This document shows positions 10,899 to 23,065 of a stretch of DNA of 64,000 bases, one piece after another. Numbering within the stretch: the first letter of the stretch is position 1; each line of letters starts with the position of its first letter. The notes below the pieces were generated by a model, which did no database searches, was not told the origin of the DNA, and saw only the letters and a program-made list of their open reading frames with translations. Origin of the DNA: Pampus argenteus (Eukaryota; Chordata; Actinopteri; Scombriformes; Stromateidae); NCBI GenBank assembly GCA_036937835.1, contig CM072869.1, positions 13,103,501 through 13,167,500 on the forward strand. The letters run 5' to 3'. Both the position numbers and the translations under genes were made by a program.

Positions 10899-11876
10899 AT
10901 GGCATCAGAGCTGGCAATGAGCAACTCCGACCTGCCCACCAGTCCCCTGGCCATGGAATATGTTAATGACTTCGATCTGATGAAGTTTGAAGTGAAAAAG
11001 GAGCCGGTGGAGCCCGATCGCAGCATCAGCCAGTGCAGCCGCCTGGTCGCCGGGGGATCCCTATCTTCTACCCCGATGAGCACGCCTTGCAGCTCGGTTC
11101 CCCCCTCTCCAAGCTTCTCGGCGCCCAGTCCGGGATCAGGGAGCGAACAGAAGGCGCACTTGGAGGATTTCTACTGGATGACCGGGTACCAACAGCAGCT
11201 GAACCCCGAGGCTCTGGGTTTTAGCCCGGAGGACGCCGTAGAGGCGCTGATCAGCAGCAGTCACCAGCTCCAGACCTTCGATGGCTATGCCAGAGGGCAG
11301 CAGTTCGGCGGCGCAGCCGGGGCAGGAGGCACCATGGCCGGGGAGGAGATGGGATCAGCGGCCGCCGTGGTGTCCGCGGTTATCGCTGCAGCCGCAGCTC
11401 AAAACGGGACTCCCCACCACCACCACCATCATCACCACCACCACCACGCAGGAGCACACCACCCGTCCTCCGGGTCTCAGTCCGGCGGCGGCGGTGGAAA
11501 CCACCAGCACATGCGCTTGGAAGATCGGTTCTCGGACGAGCAGCTGGTGACCATGTCGGTACGGGAATTGAACCGGCAGCTCCGGGGGGTCAGCAAGGAA
11601 GAGGTGATTCGTCTGAAACAGAAGAGGAGGACGCTAAAGAACAGAGGTTATGCCCAGTCCTGCCGGTACAAGCGGGTCCAGCAGCGGCACGTCCTGGAGG
11701 GAGAGAAGACGCAACTCATGCAGCAGGTGGACCACCTCAAGCAGGAGATCTCCCGGCTGGCCAGGGAGAGGGACGTCTACAAGGAGAAATACGAGAAGCT
11801 GATCAGCACCGGCTTCAGAGAAAACGGAGGATCCAGCAGCGACAACAACCCCTCATCACCGGAGTTTTTCATGTGA
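10899..11876 (+). CDS. maf: Transcription factor Maf (c-Maf), large Maf bZIP protein
   Basis: This is a nuclear bZIP activator that binds MARE DNA as a dimer, known in lens, chondrocyte, T-cell and other differentiation programmes. The 325-residue frame starts MASELAMSNSDLPTSPLAME, almost identical to vertebrate c-Maf. Visible parts: a sumoylation-type VKKE at 32-35; a GSK3-type ladder S54, T58, T62, S66 with priming-type S70-P; Maf N-terminal transactivation block about 85-125; an Ala stretch (154-167); 11 His at 173-183; a Gly run (196-200); extended homology region about 210-240; basic region about 240-263 with the Maf-type NRGYAQSCRYKRVQQR; leucine zipper about 266-300; the conserved tail ending SSPEFFM. 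The start ATG has a strong context (A at -3, G at +4). The protein is shorter than human c-Maf (373) because the Gly/Ala/His linker is smaller. Linkage to wwox supports c-maf over mafa, mafb or nrl. Confidence 0.97.
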   Translation: MASELAMSNSDLPTSPLAMEYVNDFDLMKFEVKKEPVEPDRSISQCSRLVAGGSLSSTPMSTPCSSVPPSPSFSAPSPGSGSEQKAHLEDFYWMTGYQQQLNPEALGFSPEDAVEALISSSHQLQTFDGYARGQQFGGAAGAGGTMAGEEMGSAAAVVSAVIAAAAAQNGTPHHHHHHHHHHHAGAHHPSSGSQSGGGGGNHQHMRLEDRFSDEQLVTMSVRELNRQLRGVSKEEVIRLKQKRRTLKNRGYAQSCRYKRVQQRHVLEGEKTQLMQQVDHLKQEISRLARERDVYKEKYEKLISTGFRENGGSSSDNNPSSPEFFM

Positions 11877-11878
11877 GT
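11873..11878 (+). other. maf: Alternative 5' splice donor overlapping the maf stop codon
   Basis: The end of the frame reads TTC AT|GTGAGT, so the last Met codon and the TGA stop sit across a consensus donor. In human MAF the same position is used: the unspliced message ends in Met, and the spliced message replaces Met with Ile plus a longer tail. The sequence shows the donor directly; its use in this species is inferred. Confidence 0.75.
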
Positions 11879-13300
11879 CTCGACGCTGAAAAGTTTTAGT
11901 AACCCGATCATCACAAAGAAACAGGAAATAAAAATAAAAAACTTTTAATTTGCGCGCAGTTAAAATTGGTTGTGCGTGCTTGTGCTGAAGTTGTTTTGTA
12001 AAAACCTGCGTTAGTTAAGGACAAAAACAGTTTTCAAAATTTCTGTTTCAAACGCATTTTCTTTTTGTCACTATTATAATTCATAAATAGTTTAGAGGAC
12101 TCTGAATAGGAGCTCAGCCTCCAATAATATTCTAAAGGAAATCTGTCCAGTTCGTGTTTGTCTTTAGACACACTGCATAAAACCCGCTTTCATAGCCTCA
12201 TCCTGCGACTCGTCCATCCTGTTTATCCAGATTTGTTTTGTGGAATTAAACTATCCTCAGGCGCAGCAGCTTTAACTTTGATGTGAATTTAATTTTTGTC
12301 TATTTGTTTGAAGCAAATTTATTTTTGATATGAATGATCTCATTTTTTTTTCATATCATCCATCCTATTTGTCCTGTAAAAAAAACATCCAAACTCTTAC
12401 ACCAGAAGTTTGGTAAATTGCTGTCAACCAGACTGTAACATGTGAAGCCATGCATGCTGGTCATGTACGGATTATGTTTTTACTTCTTTTCCCCCTTTTT
12501 TTGTGAACTTGTGTATAATGAGTTAATGTGTTATACCATGGCTGCATTGTTTAGACTCATCACCTCTTTTGGGACTTATTTGTAAAAAGAAAAAAAGAAA
12601 AAGGAAAAAAAAAAAGTGATAAACGAGTACATTCATCTGTCACTTTGCTCTCATGAATGTTCACTGTGAACATGGACCCTTCGACACTTTATGGGCTTCT
12701 TTTAGAGCTCCGTGGGGGAAATGACATTGTGAAATAAAAACAACTTTGTACTCACTATTGGTTTATACTGACAAGACAACATACTACCAAGGGGAACGGC
12801 ATTGAGATATATAGAAAAATTCATTCATTCATTTTCTATGATGAATGAATAGACTAAAAAGATTATTGCGTTCAACAAGTGGGGTTGAAGATAAAAATGC
12901 TTTGAACAGAACAGAAGCATATTATGATCGCAGCATGCATGTCTTGAAAAAAAAAAGAGAAATAGGCAAGTTTATCATTCAAAATTGTTGCAACAAATGA
13001 TCTATTCTTTCAGTGGTTCATTGTTCATTGTATTTTCCTTTTATTTAAGGAATTTAATTAACTTTACCCAGATTCTTGTGGGTCCTATTCAGTAAATAAA
13101 CTGTGAAGTGTTTGGAAATGGAAATTTAATGTTCTCCCGTTGTTATAGAATAAGTAAAGCAATCATGCAGCCACAAGTCTTATGTGATGCCCTGGATTTC
13201 TATACAGTAAAATGTAGTGTCTGGCCGGCACCGTGTTCACTCTTAAAATGGAATTTAATAAATTTACCATTCATCAATAAACCTTCATGAATGGAAACAA
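11877..13300 (+). other. maf: maf 3' untranslated region (short isoform, inferred)
   Basis: An AT-rich stretch follows the stop, with AATAAA at 11927, 12733, 13095 and 13276. The 13095 signal is followed by a GU-rich run, and the 13276 signal by U-rich runs at 13300-13345, so they are the best polyadenylation candidates. There is an A/G-rich tract at about 12584-12616 and a low-complexity ATTCATTCAT hairpin at 12823-12850. The exact end cannot be fixed from sequence. Confidence 0.55.
13276..13281 (+). terminator. maf: Candidate maf poly(A) signal AATAAA
   Basis: AATAAA about 1.4 kb after the stop, followed within 20-60 nt by U/GU-rich sequence. The alternative at 13095 is nearly as good. Confidence 0.4.
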
Positions 13301-13429
13301 ATCTATTTTTTTTCTCCTGAAAATGTTCGTTTTTGTTCTCTTTTTAGTTTTGCATGTTGTTGTCACAACTCAAAGCTGTCAGTCTTATCATTTCACTCAC
13401 ATCGAAACTCAGATGTAAATAGAGGAAGC

Positions 13430-13580
13430 AAATGTCAGTTTCAAATGTCACCGTAATTATCATTAACATCTAGTTCGGATTGAAGCGCGATACACACGTT
13501 GCACACGAGGCGCGTAATTATAACAGCTCCAATATGAAGTCCAGCTCTGCTGTCAGGATGCCATTTCATGTTTTGACTCA
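13430..13580. promoter_or_regulatory. Candidate conserved non-coding element 3' of maf
   Basis: A repeat-free block just past the candidate poly(A) site, including CACCGTAATTATCATTAAC, GAAGCGCGATACACACG and GGCGCGTAATTATAACAG, with two TAATTA homeodomain-type cores near unusual CpGs. Texture-based inference. Confidence 0.35.
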
Positions 13581-14428
13581 ATAAGCGTTTGTCATGTGTT
13601 TTTTTTTTCTGGCGTATTAAACTAAAATTAGATTTTTTTTTTCATACATTTTTGGTTGTCAAGATGTAAAAGTGGCGGCCTTAACCTGTTGCTTAATAAA
13701 AAAAATTCTTACATTCCCTTTAAAACGTAAATTAATCAAATCATAGCTCTTAATTATTCTACTGATTGTTTTCTTGCTGCATTAAGGCCTCGGGGTTGTG
13801 CAGGAAGTGTCCTAGAATCGGCCGAGTCAGTGATTGATTTTAGAAAAAAAATGTACTTTTTACTCGGTAGCTGTTTCCACTTGTTGAATATTGTCTGTGG
13901 AAAGTTTACAATCAACCAAAGATAAGATCAAAAGGTCATTATGACAGAAATGATCAAATTATTTCCCTCGACAAAATGCGGCAAGTATATGATAAATATG
14001 TCTTAATTTGAATATGTGATTAAAAAAAAAAAACTTTCTACAACACATTCTGCAGTGTCTGAAAATAATTGTTATGCACTTAATAAATTGTTAATAATAA
14101 CACTGTGATGACACCTTATATCTATCACCTCTGAATAAATTAAATGACAAGTACAGTAATAATTGTTAAGTAATCCTTTATTTGACTGCCGATGTAAAAA
14201 TGCAGATATGATTAAATAAAAGCCACAGGATGTACTTGAGATAATTTGGATTTGTAGGGACTGACAGGTCCAGCAGTCTAACTGGTTCTGACCTCAAGGG
14301 TGTTTTCTCCTCCTGAAACCAGCCTGATTAACTTTTAACTAGTGCATCTTAAAGAACTGAATGCTTGAGATAAAAGCTACACAGAGTCTGGGGCTGCCAT
14401 ACAAGGATGCTGCTTGTGTGTGGTGTGT

Positions 14429-14450
14429 GTTTGTTTGTTTGTTTGTTTGT
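14429..14450. repeat. (GTTT)n microsatellite
   Basis: About five and a half GTTT units. Confidence 0.9.
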
Positions 14451-15237
14451 GGAAGAGGGACATTATATGTTCCCACTGCAGGACGTTTGACAGTCTGAGT
14501 GCTTGCAAGATGAAGAGCTGTTTATTCCAATGTGTTAGAAACTTAAAAATGTACCACAGCAGTGACCCGTTTTGAGTGCAGAACACAAAGACGGTGCAGA
14601 CTCTTTGGTGGCTTAGTGTCTCACCTGTACAACAGTGTCACACACACAGAGTCACCTGGCCCCTATTGGCTTCCGTGAAAGCCCAGAGTGAGGGACAAGA
14701 TGGGAAAGCATGATCGTCTCAAGCCTGGAGGAATGATTTTCTCTGTGATTAAAAGTGAGTGAGAGACAGAGATAGAGCAAGGGACAGAGAGAGAGGGAGA
14801 GAGAGAGATGCTGGCGGCCTTCCTGCTCCTTTCAGATGATAAACGATCAGAGATGTGTCCTAGCTGAGAGGAGAGGGCCTTTTAGTGAGCATGTGTCCAC
14901 TAATTTATGGCCCTCCTATCTGATTAGGTCAATATAGCGTGCTATTTAATTACATTTGTGTTATAACCTAGAACTGGAGATGCTATACTTCTTTCATGGC
15001 ACCTCTTTCTTCTGTGAGGCAGATAGGAAGAGTTGACTTTTGTCGGGAGTCTCAGGATTTTGCTCAGGACAGTCGTACCTGGAACCTGCCCTTCCATCGA
15101 CGGTGTCGTAAGGTCTCCTTTGTGTCATGACTCATATGGTCTCTGCCCTGGTGTTCAATACATAAGCCTGATAGAGTGGAACTTTTGCTGATCATTATAG
15201 GGGCATGCATGGAAATTACGCGGGATGCTTTGTTCTC

Positions 15238-15240
<3 letters not shown>

Positions 15241-15297
<57 letters not shown>
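15241..15297. repeat. (TG)n microsatellite
   Basis: About 28 uninterrupted TG units. It produces spurious Cys-Val and Thr-His frames on the two strands. Confidence 0.97.
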
Positions 15298-15298
<1 letters not shown>

Positions 15299-15476
15299 CT
15301 GACTTTTAAACACACCAAGGGGCACGAGGATTTGGTAGCACTGATTCACTTCCTGTGTTGAAGGAGGACAGGAGGCACAGGAAACAACATTTCAGCACTT
15401 CCTCCTCATTTCTCAGCACTTTACCAGATACACTGCTCCGCTCTGTGTCTCTTTGTTCAGTATAAAGAAGTGCGTG

Positions 15477-15482
15477 CACACA

Positions 15483-15520
<38 letters not shown>
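15477..15520. repeat. (CA)n microsatellite
   Basis: CA units with one AAC interruption, about 180 bp from the (TG)n tract and in opposite sense. Confidence 0.95.
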
Positions 15521-15523
<3 letters not shown>

Positions 15524-18500
15524 CACATTATTAATCTTATCAATATGAACTGTAATTCTATTCACCAGCCCAGTATATTGACTCCTGCACTGTGACCATT
15601 TGCAGTCTGCCCAATGATTAGGTTATTAAAGATAATGTAGTTGCCTGCTGTCACAATATTGGACTCTCTCTTTCAGGTCAACTATGGCAAATCATTTTGA
15701 AATTTATCAGTATTGACATTTAAATCATCGTCACGTATTTTGCTTTAATGCCTCAGAATTAATAGGACAAAGGGTGTGCACACTGTTTAGTGTCTATTTG
15801 TGTGAGTCCTCAATAACTATCCAGCATTGTCTTTTATTTGACCTTGTGGTGGAAGGATGTATGTGCTTTAACTGAGTATATTAAATCTATAGGAATGACA
15901 CTGTGATGCTTGTACTTTTTTATGTCAATCAAAAGGAAATCTTAATAAATATAAGATAAAAACAAATTAAGTAAATATATTCTCAGTCAGCGCAGAAAAC
16001 TCAAAACATTGAAGGAGCAAAACAACGAGGCTGTTTATTTTTTCTTTATAAATAAAGTAATTTATTTAAGAACAACTGAACCAACTGAAGTTTATGTCGC
16101 TCTATTTGGACTTATAACTCTTACACATATTTGTTCTTGTATAATCTGTTTAGCAGTAAAGCCAAAACACTATCTCAATATTTATTGTTTCATATTTATT
16201 TATTCATACATTTTTGCTACAAAAATATTTTCTTAGTGTACATGTCACCTAATTTTGTGACACAACAGTGTGCGTATTCATTTTCTTTCCTTCCCTGTAA
16301 ATGCTCTTCTCCCCACAAAAAAAAAAACAAACAAATAAACCCCAAAGGGTTAAAAACATATTCGCATTCAAAAGAGGAAACAATTTCAATCTCTACCACT
16401 CAATCCGCATCTGCATCACTCCGCGCGATAAACATTTACATTTAAAGTGATTTAAATCAGCTGCATTTATGTTCCTCTGTGGTCCGTCCATCATCTAGAC
16501 CTGCAGTGCCAGAGCTCCTCTCCCTCTCCCACCGCCCTCTCTGTCTTGCACTGTCCTGAGTTATGTGTCATTTATTTGAAACCCTAATAATTTAACTTGT
16601 CCCCTCCTGTCGCGGTCGTGCATGTGGTAAGAATGCAGCAGCTGTAAAGAAGGTTTGTGCTGCTGCCTCTGCATGTGTCTTATTGGCTTTTCATGGTGAT
16701 TTTTCCAGCAAATAGAAGCGTGGGGAGAGTGGAGGTAATGTGATTGTCTGAATCCAATCCTATAGTCTTGTGTTGAATTGAGATTACTGTAAATGCTCAG
16801 CTGTGAAAGAATGTGCACACACACTGTAGGCGCGTGAAATGTGTCTTATGTTTTGTGCATGTTGCACTAGAATTCCAACGCTAGATTTTTATTTGCTTGC
16901 ATTTGAAGATCTCCCCAGAATGCACCACTAAAGGGCAACAGATGAAAGCTAATTATGCCTGAATTATAAGTGATCACAATATTCTGACACAGATAAACAT
17001 AGCTGCGGCTGTGTTGATGTTTTCAACTGCGCTTTCAACAGTGAGTTGAGTTGCAGGACACAGAGTCAGTGTAGTGGTGTGTTTGGGACCGCAGTGAATC
17101 TTGTGTTTGTGTGTGTGTGCATGCGCCGGTCGGTCAGTGGGTGGGGGACGTTTTGAGTGCATTATAAGAACGTGTGTCTATGTGTGTGTGCACAAGTTTG
17201 TGTTATATTGGAGCCGAGCCCCTGTGTGTTTTACCTGCATCTCAATGAAGCAAGAGAGGTGATTTACCCTTCTACTGCAGTCTGACTCTCTCTTGCTCTC
17301 TCTCTCTTTCTGTCCGTCAGCCAGTCAAACAGACATTGATCTCTTTGCCAGGCAAGGTGACCCACAGTGTTGTTCAGCTCTTCAGCCTCCCCTCTCCCTT
17401 TCATTTGTACCTGGGAAAGGCCTTGACCCCACACACACTGCTGCCATGTAGCCGCACTCTGCACGTGGGCCTCACTTCACATGTATAAATTCATGTGTGC
17501 ATTCTGTTTGAGTTTGCAAGAATTCACACAGAGTGGACACGTGTGTGCAAGTATGCGTGTGGGCATTGAACTCAGGGTGTGTGCATGTCTACGTGTGTGT
17601 GAATGTCCCTGTATGTGACGGACCCTGTGTGTTTAAAAGAAGCCCTGTGTTTGTGTTCATCTATAGCTGTGAGGTATTTATTAATTTGTCTGGGAGTCTG
17701 GTCTCTCCATGTTAATGTATTTGTTTTGGGGTGATAGCAGCCGTTTCTGCTGTAGGTCTGTCACTAGGAGCTCCCATGTAGCTGAATGGGTTAGAGTCCA
17801 TTTGGCCCCAGTGTGAATCGGATTACAGGGTAATGAATGGTTCTCATTGTTGCTTAAAGATGGATTGAGCATTAATATACTTTGTCGCTCCTTCGCCTCA
17901 TTTCTCTGGACTGAGACACAGCGAAAAGTTTTTCAGGAAGATTAGTCACTGGGCTTTTAATGTTTTCTTTATCTGCACACTCATCCCTGACATGTGTAAA
18001 TAATGCTAACATGAACATATGTTATGTTCCCAATCCTCCACTCTCAGACATACTGATCGTACATTTTATGAGCTGACTAACCTCAATGCTCGATTCAGTC
18101 ATTTTAAAAATATATATTTAATCCATATTTTATTTAATGGTTTAAAATATTTTTTAGCGGATAAGATCATTTATGTTACTTTTGAGTTGTCAAACATGTT
18201 AACTAGTTTAGACACTTTTGTTATACATTGATTTTCCTTTAAAAATGCCCTGTGTGTTTGTGCGTGTGTTTCTCTTTTTAAAAATAAGGTGCATTGATTT
18301 TATTTATGAGTAAAAGCCAAATAACAAAAATACACCTTTCATTAAAATAGTTACATATTTAATTGAGTTAAAAACGTAATTATATTTGATTGATTTTTAT
18401 CTTTGGTGTATTGTTTGTTTGTTTTGGTGCTGCCTATGTCCTTATCAATAACTCTGCTCAGTGTATGTATGATCATTCAGAATTGTGTATCTCTTTGTTA

Positions 18501-18788
18501 ATCTAAATTGTTTATCTTAAATATTTTTTTTATCAAATGAAAATAATTTCTAATCGCATGATAATTTTGCTTGTGAGCCAGTGCGTCAAATACCTCAGTT
18601 CATCACTCAGTGTATCTAAACTAGTGATGCGGTAATTCGTCTTTTTGCCAGCAGCAGCATGAGATGCTGTAAGTTAATTCAAGGCCAGTTTTGGAACAAA
18701 ACTAATCCATGTTATATTTACAGTGTTAGTTATGTTGTTGGAACACAGTATGTTTTTTATAATTAATCTATTTTTCTTCTCTTTGTAG

Positions 18789-18859
18789 GACGTCAAGAAA
18801 ATTCCTCCATCTGTGATAGCGAGCTGTGATCTCTCCGTCCCACCACCCTAGAGTCTGAG
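18789..18859 (+). other. Candidate alternative maf exon
   Basis: A strong acceptor (CTATTTTTCTTCTCTTTGTAG|GACG) begins a 71-bp segment ending in TGAG|GTAACC. Joining to the maf donor would restore ATG at the junction and append the eight residues TSRKFLHL before a TGA at 18814-18816. That stop lies 43 nt before the donor, so it should not trigger nonsense-mediated decay. The intron would be 6.9 kb. The tail does not resemble the human long-isoform tail. It could instead be a UTR or lncRNA exon, or chance. Confidence 0.35.
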
Positions 18860-19391
18860 GTAACCTGCTCTTCTCTCACTGTGCCAACATTAATGATTAA
18901 ATACATTATTACTACTAGAGTGAACATAATACTAAATGTACTAAATGTATGTCACGAAAAAGTTCAGCGTTGCACAAGTCTGACGTGCTGAATTTCATAA
19001 CGAAGTAGTCTGCTACATGTTCATCAAGTTACTGCACAAAATGTTTGCAATGAGCTTTTATTAATAATAACTATTTTAATCTACCCATTATAGGTATTTA
19101 CTTTAGTTATTATACATTTAAAATATATTTATGCATAATGGGACTCAACATCCTTTGTATTTAAAAACAAGTAGAGGGGATGCAGTAAAGATCATCTTGA
19201 ATATAAAATATAATGGACAATATTTTAGTTAATATTGACTCATATGAGTCAGGTAGGAATATAGATACTAACTATAAACAAGACATTTTCTGTGTAATTT
19301 CCTCCTTATTCATAATTGCAGCTTTTTGAAAACATTCAGATCTTACAGGATCAAACCATTCAAACAGGACATTTTTATATTGTCACTGATA

Positions 19392-19403
19392 TCAGTATAA
19401 AAA
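19392..19403. repeat. 12-bp perfect palindrome ACTGATATCAGT (position approximate)
   Basis: The segment reads TTGTCACTGATATCAGTATAA; its centre ACTGATATCAGT is self-complementary. It may be a dimeric binding site or chance. The position is approximate to a few bases. Confidence 0.6.
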
Positions 19404-20586
19404 TGATTCTTGTTTCTGAACAAATCACAATCACAAAACACATGTTTATATTGATTTATTTTAATCAGGAAGCACTCATTTGTGACAGCAGACACCTGGG
19501 AGGGTTTTATTATTAGATGCACTTCATACTTCGTATTTAGCTCAACGACAACCACACTCCTCCTTCTCACCATGTGTTGTGTGCGGTAGTGTGGTTCTCT
19601 CTGATTTGGGGCTTTGACAGTGCTGTTTGATTGACAGGAAGGTGACATGCACAGTGCTCATGGGATGAGGCCAAAACCTTTCACCTCTGTCCTGACCCTC
19701 TGACCTCCTTCACCCACTCCCCTCTCTCTGCAGAGACAAACACTGTACATTTATTTTATTTCTGGCTGACATGCAGATGGATGGATGTGGGGATTGCAGA
19801 GGACAGCAAAGGATGATAGACTGAGAGAGGGACAGCAACGACTAGTTTTTTGTCAACATTTAGAAAATGGAGGGAGAGAGAGGATATAAAGACGACTAGA
19901 AGTGGAGGAAGTATAGTAGAAAAAATCAAGAGAAAGTTAAGGGAAGAGTCAGGGTGCTAAGTAAAGGAAGACACCTGCATTTGAATGCAGACATGCATGC
20001 GAGGGTGAGAGGACAGGAGGAGCCGAGGGAAAGGAGGAAGGGATGGAAGGAGGGCTCCTGGCCATGGATGCAGGCAGACAGGCAGGGTAACCAGAGGCAG
20101 GCGGTGACCTTCTCTGCTGCTGGAGGATCGAAGGCTTTATTTAAAGGCCTGGTCAATGCTGGGTGCTGCTGAGGTATCAGCCTCGCAGCCAGGCGACTCA
20201 TCACCACTGTAATACAACTCTCTAACCCTAACCCCCCTCCCACGTACACACACACACACAGGACAGGACACTCTCTGGACACCTCAAGTTTTACACTGTA
20301 CAGTTGAGAGGATGGACAGAGGAAACTACAGCATCAGCACCGGCTAATTTTACTGTGCAGCAGACAGAATACTCTATTTTTCTTATGTGCTCAGCATTGT
20401 GAAGCACATGCTTGCTTTTGTCTTTGATATGCAAAAACTCCATCACTGTCCATTTTTTGCTATCGATCATCTATAAAAAGACAGCATAATGCACATTTTT
20501 ATATGAAGTGTTGACACAGTGAGGATGGAGGTGTGAAAGAGTTAAAAAAAGGACAGACTGCAGGCTGCTAAGGTAGGACACCTGCG

Positions 20587-20590
<4 letters not shown>

Positions 20591-20620
<30 letters not shown>
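20591..20620. repeat. (TG)n microsatellite
   Basis: 15 TG units. Confidence 0.95.
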
Positions 20621-20629
<9 letters not shown>

Positions 20630-21411
20630 AGGAGCCGGCGTATGTACCCTTGCATGTGTGTGGCTGCAACGTTAGGACACTTGCATGCTTCAGCACTTTC
20701 TGGCTGTCAGGAGCTCGGAGGTCATAGGCAGGGGAGTGGATAGGGCACATTAGAGGAAGCTACAGAGCCAAGCCTCCATGATCCCCACCCCCCGCTATAC
20801 CTCCCACCATCCCACTTCTTTTCCCCCCCTCCCGCTCTCCTACCTGTAACCTGGGGGGGTGGGGGGTACAGGTAGGCAAGGTGCCTCTGTGGCTGACAGC
20901 AGGCAGGTCAGGTTTTTGTAGACACGGCAGGAGGAGGAAGGACACATGCGGACATGCACGCAGACATATCAAGGCGTGTGTTTGTGTGTAAAATGGGGGA
21001 AGAGGAAAAGCACATATTTAAGAGCTTGTGTTGGACATAAGGGCTGTGAACGTAAGAAACATTTTATACATAAAATAACAAAAACTGTGCTGATTGTTTG
21101 GGGAAAAATATAAATATGAAATAGACAGAAAACAGATATTGTTGTATATCATGCTTAAACACATAGGAATGAAACTGTGACACTTTCAGCTTCTCAGAAA
21201 GCATTCTGCAGGAAATATATGTGTTATAACTCCTGATATTAAAGCATGATTTCAGTTGATACATTATATAATAAAATACATAAAATACATTTTGATCTAA
21301 CACATAAACACAGAGAATTTTAATATTAACTTATAAGATGCTGCAGCTGTGTTGGGGCCTTTTGTACCCAACCAGGATTTGCTCCATCCACATTTCACTA
21401 TCCTTCTGCCT

Positions 21412-21414
<3 letters not shown>

Positions 21415-21460
<46 letters not shown>
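21415..21460. repeat. (TA)n microsatellite
   Basis: About 23 TA/AT units followed by ACACAC. Confidence 0.96.
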
Positions 21461-21466
<6 letters not shown>

Positions 21467-21897
21467 TACTAGTTGCTGTGAGACTTGTTAGAGAGTTACC
21501 GTCTTGATAGTGACAGACATCCATCCAGAAAATCCAAATGACAGGGAGGATATGAACAGGATGTATGCTCATTATTAGGCCTGGTCTGTAGAGAGAGGAA
21601 GCAAGTAGAGTTGGGTTATGTATTAGAGATAAAAAATGGTTGTAAAGACGCACACATTGAACACTGAACAACTGTTTATAGATTTGTATAGTTTTTTAAA
21701 TATATTACCGTATGTGTTTTTACTTTCTTCTAAATCGCAGAGTAGCTGATCCTAGGCTACACCCTCCAGCCAGACTTCGAAACATCAACCTGCTCCTCTT
21801 TTCAACTTATGTTAATACACAATCTTCTCTCCCATGTTTCAGTTGTTTGCCTGGATTGTGTTGTTTTATTCAAACATAATTAGTTGTAAAGCTCTTG

Positions 21898-21899
<2 letters not shown>

Positions 21900-21992
<93 letters not shown>
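21900..21992. repeat. Long (GT)n microsatellite
   Basis: About 46 uninterrupted GT units, the longest dinucleotide tract in the window. It has Z-DNA-forming potential and is likely highly polymorphic. Confidence 0.97.
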
Positions 21993-21994
<2 letters not shown>

Positions 21995-23032
21995 CTCAGA
22001 GCCACTGTTGTCCTCAGTTTGCGACTGTGTGTTCACACCATGATCGAGAGAGAAGCTTGTGATCAGCCGGAGGTTAGTGTGTGATATAATGTATTCCCCT
22101 GAATCACCGCAGCAGCAGCCCAGGGCCTTCCTCTAGCCCACAGCCTCTTTCTCCTTACACACACAAACACACACTCCATCCTTGTTCCCCTCGCGTCCCC
22201 AATCTCTCTTCCCTGCGGTGACTGTCCAGTGCTAGCTGCTTAGCGTTGCACCCAGTCTCTAATTGAATTCCAACACTCCTGCGTTAGCTCCTGATGCTAT
22301 AGAGATGTTAACACGGCATAATACTAACAGTCCTCAGGACGTGTTTCAACACCATGCTCCTAAAGAGAAAATTAGTGCTAAACTCACTCTGGCAACACAT
22401 GATTTATTCAAAGCTCCAAACTATGTTTTCCGTGTCCCCTGAAGGATCCTCTTTTATAGCCATCAGCACTTCATATACACACATGCAGCACATGCAGAAT
22501 ATGTATTGTGGCAACGCCTTTGGTAGACAGAAAGTGTGTGTGCTTCCTCTTGTTTCTCATGTTTCTACCCAAGTGTATCTATTGTCCCTTATATAAATGC
22601 GTCTGCTGGTCTCTCTGCATCTATATTGTTGGCAATGCCGTTCATCCCGTCTCCCTGCCACCCTTACTTTTATTCCTTGGCTCTCAAACACTAGCTCTGG
22701 GCTTTAATGGCACATATTTTCTGGGTCCGGCTGAACGGGATGCATCTTCTCCTTGTTAGCTTGATAAATAACCAGGCTGCTGGGAAAGTGCTGAATTTTA
22801 GCTTTCAGCCTCTATTTTCTGCTGGATGACATTAATTTTAAGTGCTGAGAAGGAGCTAACTAATACAGACAAGTAAATAAAGAGGTGGAAGGGACGGTGC
22901 AGAGGTGCTGGAGTCACTCTGCTTTTACCTGTTTATACACACACTTATATATGCAATATGCAAACCTGCAAAAATATACAATACAGATGAGCAGCACAAA
23001 AGCAGGCACACACACCCAAACACAATTAGTTG

Positions 23033-23038
<6 letters not shown>

Positions 23039-23065
<27 letters not shown>

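Larger units (their letters stand above)
10550..11880. other. CpG-rich island over maf
   Basis: CpG and G+C density rise sharply from the leader through the coding exon, peaking around 11020-11600, compared with the AT-rich flanks. This is typical of large-Maf genes and of developmental regulator promoters. Boundaries are judged by eye. Confidence 0.6.
13301..18788. other. maf downstream flank / possible long-isoform intron, no gene seen
   Basis: No coding signal. It contains a repeat-free block near 13430-13580, (GTTT)n at 14429-14450, (GA)n near 14783-14808, (TG)n at 15241-15297 and (CA)n at 15477-15520. If the donor at 11873 is used, this is intronic to the long maf transcript. Confidence 0.5.

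Noticed and set aside
11281..11550. 89-codon + strand frame inside maf
   Set aside because: An out-of-frame shadow caused by the GC-rich maf coding exon (His codons read as Thr).
10899..11876. Gene is mafb, mafa or nrl instead of maf
   Set aside because: The N-terminal 30 residues, the VLE zipper start after RVQQRH and the ending SSPEFFM fit c-Maf best, and the neighbour is wwox as for human MAF.
12823..12850. 10-bp-stem hairpin in the maf 3'UTR
   Set aside because: Arms are ATTCATTCAT and ATGAATGAAT, a low-complexity ATTC repeat that pairs with itself easily; weak evidence of function.
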